DNA of 32,143 nucleotides from Acetobacter sp. AN02. GTDB lineage: Bacteria > Pseudomonadota > Alphaproteobacteria > Acetobacterales > Acetobacteraceae. The first letter of the stretch is position 1, and every line of letters begins with the position of its first letter. This document shows, one piece after another, positions 27,849 through 32,143 of this stretch. Below the pieces are notes generated by a model, which was not told where the DNA came from, made no database searches, and saw only the letters and a program-made list of their open reading frames with translations. The DNA is taken from assembly GCF_029759835.1 (NCBI RefSeq), contig NZ_JAJJND010000023.1, positions 1-32,143 of the forward strand, written 5' to 3'. The position numbers were made by a program, and so were the translations under genes.

Positions 27849-28448
27849 ATGATCACGGACCTGCCCAACCTCCTGACACTGTCCCGGATCATCGCGATTC
27901 CGGTGCTGGTCCTGCTGGTGGCGCTCTGCCATCCCGCCACGGACGCGGCGGCCTGCGTCCTGTTCATCCTCGCGGGCATCACCGATTATTTCGACGGGCA
28001 CCTGGCCCGCTCACGCCAGCTTCAGTCCGATCTCGGACGGATGCTGGACCCCATCGCAGACAAGCTCCTGGTCGGCGCCTCCCTCATGGTCCTGGCCGGA
28101 ACGGACCGGATGGTCTTCGGCGCGCTCTGGCCCGCCATCGTGATCCTCTGCCGGGAAATTCTGGTCAGCGGCCTGCGCGAATATCTCGCCACGACAAAGG
28201 TCAGCCTGCCCGTCACACGCCTCGCCAAATGGAAAACCGGCTTTCAGATGACAGCCATAGGCTTCCTCCTCGCCGGAGACAGCACGGCCGGACTGATCGG
28301 ACTTCCGGCGCTTCCCATAGGCCTGACCGGCTCCGTTCTCCTGTGGATCGCCGCCATTCTCACGCTGATCACGGGATGGGACTATGTCCTCACCGGCCTG
28401 CGTCACGTGGAGCAGGCGCCGCGCGGCGCCCGGACCGGCAGCCGCTGA
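27849..28448 (+). CDS. pgsA: CDP-diacylglycerol-glycerol-3-phosphate 3-phosphatidyltransferase
   Basis: PgsA makes phosphatidylglycerol phosphate from CDP-diacylglycerol, the product of CdsA in the same window, and glycerol 3-phosphate. The 199-residue integral membrane protein has about five hydrophobic helices and the complete CDP-alcohol phosphotransferase signature: Asp49-Gly50, Ala53-Arg54, Gly63, Asp67 and Asp71 (DYFDGHLARS then GRMLDPIAD). It begins MITDLPNLLTLSRI, typical of PgsA. AAGGA lies just upstream of the ATG. It follows uvrC by 92 bases, a pairing also known elsewhere in proteobacteria. Confidence 0.95.
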   Translation: MITDLPNLLTLSRIIAIPVLVLLVALCHPATDAAACVLFILAGITDYFDGHLARSRQLQSDLGRMLDPIADKLLVGASLMVLAGTDRMVFGALWPAIVILCREILVSGLREYLATTKVSLPVTRLAKWKTGFQMTAIGFLLAGDSTAGLIGLPALPIGLTGSVLLWIAAILTLITGWDYVLTGLRHVEQAPRGARTGSR

Positions 28449-28506
28449 ACAGGCAGGGCAGGGGGCCTGCGCGTCAGGACTGACCCGTCCTCTCCGGGAA
28501 AGAACG

Positions 28507-28529
28507 AAAAAAAGACCCGGCATCCCGGG
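28507..28529 (-). terminator. Rho-independent terminator after the VanX-like gene
   Basis: On the minus strand a five-base-pair CCCGG/CCGGG stem with a GATG loop is followed, two bases later, by seven T. It lies 24 bases beyond the stop of the VanX-like gene. Confidence 0.7.
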
Positions 28530-28552
28530 ACTGGCAGCCTCAGACCCGCGCC

Positions 28553-29284
28553 TCAGAGATCCTCAAACCGCACATTCCCGATGGCGTAATGCGGCCAGTC
28601 GCGATAGTCGAAATGCCACCACTCCTGGTCGTACACCGTAAACCCCTCGCGCTCCATCGCCCGGCGCAGCAGGTCCCGCGCCTGCCGCTCCTCCTCCGTC
28701 CCCCCGGCATAATCCGCATAGGCCCGGGGCGTCATCTCATCATAGCCAGACGGCATCGGCACCGTGGCGCCGGTCTTCAGATCATAAAGCCCCAGATCAA
28801 CCGCACAGCCGCGATTATGCCGCGACCCGTGCGCGGGATTGCCGACAAACTCATGCCTGTCAGGCGGCGTCGCATCCCAGAACAGCTTCGTGACATACCA
28901 CGGGCGATACCCGTCATAGATCACCAGACCATAGCCCAAAGGCCGTAATCCCTGCTGAACCCGCTCCAGAGCCTCGGCAGCCGGGCGCTGAAGAAAGGCG
29001 CGCGCCTGAGAGTAAAGCGGCGTCCCCAGAAAATTTCGTGAGGTGGCATAGCGGATATCCAACCGGATCGTCGGGTCGAGCGTCGTCAGCTCAACCAGAT
29101 CAGAAGCACGGAACGCCCCATGTTCCGCAGGCGGCACAGCCGCCAGGGCTCCGGGCAGAAGCTCCGCCACCGGACGGACCGGAGTAATACGGAACACAGC
29201 CTCCGGCCCGTCCGCAAAAGCATCGGAAGCGGTCATGCCAAGAAGAAGGAGGGCAGAAAACAGTCCATATCGTGTCATCATCAT
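28553..29284 (-). CDS. VanX-family D-Ala-D-Ala dipeptidase, exported
   Basis: The 243-residue protein belongs to peptidase family M15D (VanX/DdpX), zinc enzymes that split D-Ala-D-Ala. The active-site set is complete: Arg127 in YDGYRP, SRHNRGCAVD with His156 and Asp163, and EWWHFDYRDW with Glu221 and His224, with the same spacing as VanX. A signal peptide (MMMTRYGLFSALLLLGMTAS, cut near AFA-D) directs it to the periplasm, unlike cytoplasmic VanX, so a role in peptidoglycan fragment recycling is likelier than resistance; no vanH or vanA is nearby. Three tandem ATGs start at 29284; the frame is open to 29767 but the signal peptide fixes this start. Confidence 0.92.
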   Translation of the reverse strand: MMMTRYGLFSALLLLGMTASDAFADGPEAVFRITPVRPVAELLPGALAAVPPAEHGAFRASDLVELTTLDPTIRLDIRYATSRNFLGTPLYSQARAFLQRPAAEALERVQQGLRPLGYGLVIYDGYRPWYVTKLFWDATPPDRHEFVGNPAHGSRHNRGCAVDLGLYDLKTGATVPMPSGYDEMTPRAYADYAGGTEEERQARDLLRRAMEREGFTVYDQEWWHFDYRDWPHYAIGNVRFEDL

Positions 29285-29555
29285 CCCGCTGCCGTCAGAC
29301 AGAGCCCGTGTCCCGGCCCCATATCCCGGAAAGGCACCCCGCACACATGACAGGAGTATAGACACGAACCTTTCCTGTGCGGAATCGTAATAAAAATCCC
29401 TCCCCACGGTTTCGTCCGCACACCACCGCCCCACACCCGCCAGCCGGGGCCGGAACAGGCACCGAGGTTGCCCTTCCGGCCCCGGCTGGCTAAGCACGCC
29501 CTTTCTCGTTTCCATCCCGTGTTCACAAGATCTGCCCGGAAAGAGACATCCGCTC
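29285..29555. other. Divergent promoter region between the VanX-like gene and purH
   Basis: These 271 bases separate two divergent genes and should hold both promoters and the purH leader. I see no small gene. The main structure is the large hairpin at 29439-29490. Around 29350-29400 the DNA is locally AT-richer. Confidence 0.5.
29439..29490. repeat. 17-bp perfect inverted repeat upstream of purH
   Basis: GCCAGCCGGGGCCGGAA (29439-29455) is exactly repeated in inverse at 29474-29490, separated by 18 bases that can pair further (GGCA/TGCC). It ends 65 bases before the purH ATG. No T-tract follows on either strand, so it is not a standard terminator; a leader RNA structure or a dispersed hairpin repeat are possibilities. 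Confidence 0.85.
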
Positions 29556-31136
29556 ATGACACAGTCCGCCAGCCAGCCGGTTGCCCGCGCCCTCATTTCC
29601 GTCTCCGACAAGACCGGCCTGCTCGACCTGGCCCGCGCCCTCGCAGCCTCCGGCACGGAAATCCTGTCCACCGGCGGCTCCGCCCGCACCCTGCGTGAGG
29701 CCGGAATCCCGGTGAAGGAAGTTTCGGAACATACGGGCTTTCCGGAAATCCTCGACGGACGGGTCAAGACCCTGGTGCCGCAGATTCACGGCGGAATCCT
29801 CGGACGGCGCGATCTTGAGGATCACGTGCAGCAGATGCAGGCGCACGGCATCGCCCCGATCGACCTCGTCGCCGTCAATCTCTACCCCTTCGAGGCGACA
29901 GTGGCCTCCGGCGCAGGCGCGGAAGACTGCATCGAAAATATCGATATCGGCGGCCCGGCACTGATCCGCGCAGCCGCCAAAAACCACGGACATGTCGCTA
30001 TCCTTACCGATCCGGCACAGTACGCGGACGTCATCGCAGCCCTGAAAGAGGGCGGCACCACACTCGAGGCACGCCGCGCCCTCGCCGGTGCAGCCTATGC
30101 CCGCACCGCAGCCTATGACGCCGCCATCGCCGCATGGTTCGCAGGACAGCGCGGCGAACAGTTCCCCGATCGCCTCACCCTCGCCGGTCAGCGCCGGGAA
30201 ATCCTGCGCTACGGCGAAAATCCGCATCAGCAGGCCGCATTCTACACAGACGGCACAACCCGCCCGGGCATCGCAACCGCAGAGCAGATTCAGGGCAAGG
30301 CTCTGTCCTACAACAATCTGAACGATACCGACGCCGCCTTTGAAGCCGTCGCCGAATTCGACGCCCCCGCCGTCGTGATCGTAAAACACGCCAACCCCTG
30401 CGGCGTCGCCACAGGCCGCAGCCTGGCCGCAGCCTGGGACCACGCACTGCGCTGCGATCCGGTATCCGCATTCGGCGGAATCGTTGCTGTCAACCGCGAA
30501 CTGGATGAGGAAACCGCCGCACGTATCTCATCCATCTTCACGGAAGTGATCGTAGCCCCCTCCGCTGACGCGGGCGCCAGAGAGATTCTCTCCCGGAAGA
30601 AAAATCTGCGACTCCTGCTGACAGGCGGTCTGCCGGACCCGACAGAAGGCGGGATGACAGTCCGCTCCGTCGCCGGAGGCTTCCTCGCACAGACACGTGA
30701 CAACGGCCGGATCGCTCCGGACGCACTTAAGGTCGTGACGAAACGCGTGCCATCCCCTGCCGAGCTGGCCGATCTGATCTTCGCTTTCCGTGTCGCCAAA
30801 CACGTGAAATCCAACGCGATCGTCTATGCAAAAGACCAGGCCACCGTGGGAATCGGCGCAGGTCAGATGAGCCGCGTGGATTCGGCTCGTATCGCCGCCA
30901 GCAAAAGCGGTGAAGCCGCAAAGGCATCCGGCGCAGGCCAGCCGCTGACCGTAGGCAGCGTAGCCGCCTCAGATGCCTTCTTCCCCTTCGCCGACGGCCT
31001 CGAAACCATCGTAAATGCCGGTGCAACCGCCGTAATCCAGCCCGGCGGATCCATCCGCGATGACGAGGTCATTGCCGCAGCAGACGCCGCTGGAATCGCG
31101 ATGGTCTTCACCGGTATGCGTCATTTCCGTCACTGA
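29556..31136 (+). CDS. purH: Bifunctional AICAR transformylase/IMP cyclohydrolase
   Basis: PurH performs the last two steps of IMP synthesis: formylation of AICAR with 10-formyl-tetrahydrofolate and ring closure. The 526-residue protein has the N-terminal MGS-like cyclohydrolase domain ([48 protein letters not shown]) and the transformylase domain with [10 protein letters not shown], containing catalytic Lys277 and His278, ending with [10 protein letters not shown] and the typical FTGMRHFRH tail. Length is usual. The start matches the family; a GGAAAGAGA-like site is upstream. Confidence 0.97.
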   Translation: MTQSASQPVARALISVSDKTGLLDLARALAASGTEILSTGGSARTLREAGIPVKEVSEHTGFPEILDGRVKTLVPQIHGGILGRRDLEDHVQQMQAHGIAPIDLVAVNLYPFEATVASGAGAEDCIENIDIGGPALIRAAAKNHGHVAILTDPAQYADVIAALKEGGTTLEARRALAGAAYARTAAYDAAIAAWFAGQRGEQFPDRLTLAGQRREILRYGENPHQQAAFYTDGTTRPGIATAEQIQGKALSYNNLNDTDAAFEAVAEFDAPAVVIVKHANPCGVATGRSLAAAWDHALRCDPVSAFGGIVAVNRELDEETAARISSIFTEVIVAPSADAGAREILSRKKNLRLLLTGGLPDPTEGGMTVRSVAGGFLAQTRDNGRIAPDALKVVTKRVPSPAELADLIFAFRVAKHVKSNAIVYAKDQATVGIGAGQMSRVDSARIAASKSGEAAKASGAGQPLTVGSVAASDAFFPFADGLETIVNAGATAVIQPGGSIRDDEVIAAADAAGIAMVFTGMRHFRH

Positions 31137-31229
31137 TCTGTGATCATACGGGGTTGCATGAGACTCCGGCGCGTGCAGAAACTGAGGTCTGTGTGCCGGA
31201 TTTCCGGCTGATTTTCGGGTCAGATACTC

Positions 31230-31964
31230 ATGCGCGCCGTTTTTCTGGGACTTTCACTTGCTGCCGGACTGGCCGGCAGCCTTACAGGGCAGGCTTCCGC
31301 TGAACAGAGACCGGCCCCGCCTGCCGGGCACACCGTTTTCACGTCGGTATACGATCTTTCCCCCCTGCCGACCTTCAGCGGTACCGTCGCCCAGTATCTG
31401 CCTGATCCTTACGGCGGCATATCCGGTCTTCTGCTGACAGACGGGACAGAGATTCTGTTCGCACCCGATATCGGCAGCGCCGTCTCCGGCCTAGCAAAGC
31501 CCGGCAGCCGGATTACGGGACGCGGTCTTAAGGCCCGCTCGGCTCCGGTGATCCGGGCGTTTTCCCTGACGGGAAGCGGACGAAGTGTCGAGGATGACGG
31601 CTTCCAGAGATCCCTTCCCGGCCTTGACCAGACACCTGGACCGGACATCTCCGTGCAGAGCGTAGTCGCTCATCCGCTGTACGATCTGCATGGCTCCGTG
31701 ACAGGCGTCATACTGAAAGACCAGACTGTCGTTCATATCCGCTCTGAGGATATCAGCAGACTGTCCGACTGGCTCAGACCGGGACAGGTTATTCACGTCG
31801 CGGGAACCGGACACAGCAGCGCGCTGGGTGTTGCTCTCAATGCCAGAGAGATCGGACCGGAGGGCGGAAAGTCTGTTCAGATCACACCGGAGGGATCCGT
31901 TCCTCCCGGCCCGGCTGCAGGCAGCCCGGGATATGACGTGATCCTTGGAAATTTATCAAAGTAA
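31230..31964 (+). CDS. Secreted hypothetical protein with duplicated OB-like domain
   Basis: The 244-residue product has a signal peptide (MRAVFLGLSLAAGLAGSLTG, cut near ASA-E) and two related segments, residues about 50-113 and 141-209. Both follow the pattern Gly-x(3)-Gly-Leu/Val-Leu/Ile-Leu-x-Asp, then a hydrophobic strand, Leu-x(2)-Trp/Ala-x-x-Pro-Gly and a strand ending Gly-x-Gly, suggesting two small beta-barrels of OB type. The last 30 residues are Pro/Gly-rich. I know no function; periplasmic binding is a guess. It begins 93 bases after purH. The C-over-G bias of the earlier genes is absent here and an IS-like end follows 46 bases downstream, hinting at a different history. Confidence 0.75.
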   Translation: MRAVFLGLSLAAGLAGSLTGQASAEQRPAPPAGHTVFTSVYDLSPLPTFSGTVAQYLPDPYGGISGLLLTDGTEILFAPDIGSAVSGLAKPGSRITGRGLKARSAPVIRAFSLTGSGRSVEDDGFQRSLPGLDQTPGPDISVQSVVAHPLYDLHGSVTGVILKDQTVVHIRSEDISRLSDWLRPGQVIHVAGTGHSSALGVALNAREIGPEGGKSVQITPEGSVPPGPAAGSPGYDVILGNLSK

Positions 31965-31974
31965 TCCGGCAGGT

Positions 31975-32005
31975 GATATCGGGGGGATACCCCCCCCGAA
32001 ATATC
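31975..32005 (+). terminator. Possible hairpin terminator after the duplicated-domain gene
   Basis: GATATCGGGGGG can pair with the C-run and GAAATATC across a three-base loop, with small bulges. It lies 10 bases after the stop codon. There is no T-tract, so termination is uncertain. Confidence 0.4.
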
Positions 32006-32065
32006 AGAGGTGGCCCCGTCTGTTCGGACAGTTTTTCGGGCCTGATAAGCTATAGCCGGTTGTTG

Positions 32066-32143
32066 TCATGCTGCCGCCTTGACGGCGTTGCTGCTGGCCA
32101 CTGGGTTCGGGGTTAACCCCGAACCCAGTGGCGTCGGCGCGTC
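32066..32143 (-). CDS. Possible C-terminal end of a transposase, runs off right edge
   Basis: The minus-strand frame from the window edge to a TGA at 32066-32068 is open for 25 codons and encodes DAPTPLGSGLTPNPVASSNA then VKAAA. Its position just inside a probable IS end suggests the tail of a transposase, but no family motif is present. A 36-bp palindrome overlaps it. Confidence 0.25.
   Translation of the reverse strand, partial: DAPTPLGSGLTPNPVASSNAVKAAA
32097..32132. repeat. 36-bp perfect palindrome
   Basis: The sequence from GCCACTGGGTTCGGGGTT (32097-32114) continues with its exact reverse complement (32115-32132) and no spacer. Such a perfect palindrome is rare; it lies inside the presumed IS end. 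Confidence 0.9.

Larger units (their letters stand above)
32011..32143 (-). mobile_element. Probable end of an insertion sequence (IS3-like), truncated by the window
   Basis: From 32011 the DNA reads TGGCCCCGTCTGTTCGGACA, a 5'-TG terminus with a C-run and TGTCCGAACAG-type core resembling IS3-family inverted repeats. About 55 bases inside, a minus-strand frame ends, as the transposase 3' end does in such elements. No transposase motif is visible in the remaining 78 bases, so the family is a guess from the terminus alone. Confidence 0.4.

Noticed and set aside
28553-29284. Vancomycin resistance determinant
   Set aside because: The VanX-like enzyme has a signal peptide and no vanH/vanA partners; Gram-negative DdpX-like recycling is likelier.
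31195-31208. GCCGG/CCGGC hairpin after purH as a terminator
   Set aside because: Only five base pairs and an interrupted T-run; too weak to call.
1-32143. CRISPR array, tRNA or rRNA genes
   Set aside because: No regularly spaced repeats and no cloverleaf or ribosomal RNA sequence were seen on reading both strands.

Overview
The window is a chromosomal piece of a GC-rich alphaproteobacterium, most likely an acetic acid bacterium (Acetobacteraceae). The basis is the cell-envelope gene order pyrH-frr-uppS-cdsA-dxr-rseP-bamA-ompH-lpxD-fabZ-lpxA-lpxI, the short alpha-type ProRS, LpxI instead of LpxH, and a single LolC/E protein. The genus cannot be fixed from the sequence alone.

Layout. 1-467: AT-rich left edge with a possible truncated gene. 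468-1710: divergent LysE-type exporter and a small secreted protein. 1722-5685: minus-strand group of a circularly permuted ATP-grasp/alpha-E fusion, a transglutaminase and a coiled-coil protein, resembling a widespread but poorly understood amidoligase/peptide-modification system. 5877-18867: the large envelope and translation block (pyrH to lpxI, then gloA), closed by a strong terminator at 5808-5840. 19001-23761: an AT-rich orphan, lolD, lolC, proS and a family-2 glycosyltransferase, the last possibly coupled to a small upstream ORF. 24007-24400: AT-rich island with a frameshifted CoiA-like zinc-ribbon gene. 24414-31136, mainly plus strand: M19 dipeptidase, uvrC, pgsA, purH, with a VanX-like dipeptidase on the minus strand. 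31230-31964: secreted protein with a duplicated domain. From about 32011 the window appears to enter an insertion sequence.

How the genes work together. LpxA, LpxD and LpxI with FabZ supply lipid A and acyl precursors. BamA and the Skp-like OmpH build the outer membrane, and LolCD releases lipoproteins. Dxr feeds isoprenoid synthesis and UppS makes the undecaprenyl carrier. CdsA and PgsA make phospholipids, and RseP handles envelope stress. PyrH, Frr and ProS are the nucleotide and translation members.

The plus strand is richer in C than G in sampled lines from about 5 to 28 kb, on both sides of the 24 kb strand switch. This suggests a replication fork travelling right to left, with the minus-strand block co-directional. 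The skew fades in the last gene.

The least explained items are the frameshifted zinc-ribbon gene between TA repeats (24124-24322), a candidate terminated small RNA (about 25591-25690), a DnaA-type box beside an AT-rich tract (25685-25830), a 17-bp perfect hairpin upstream of purH, a 36-bp palindrome at the right edge, and the ATP-grasp/alpha-E/transglutaminase cluster.
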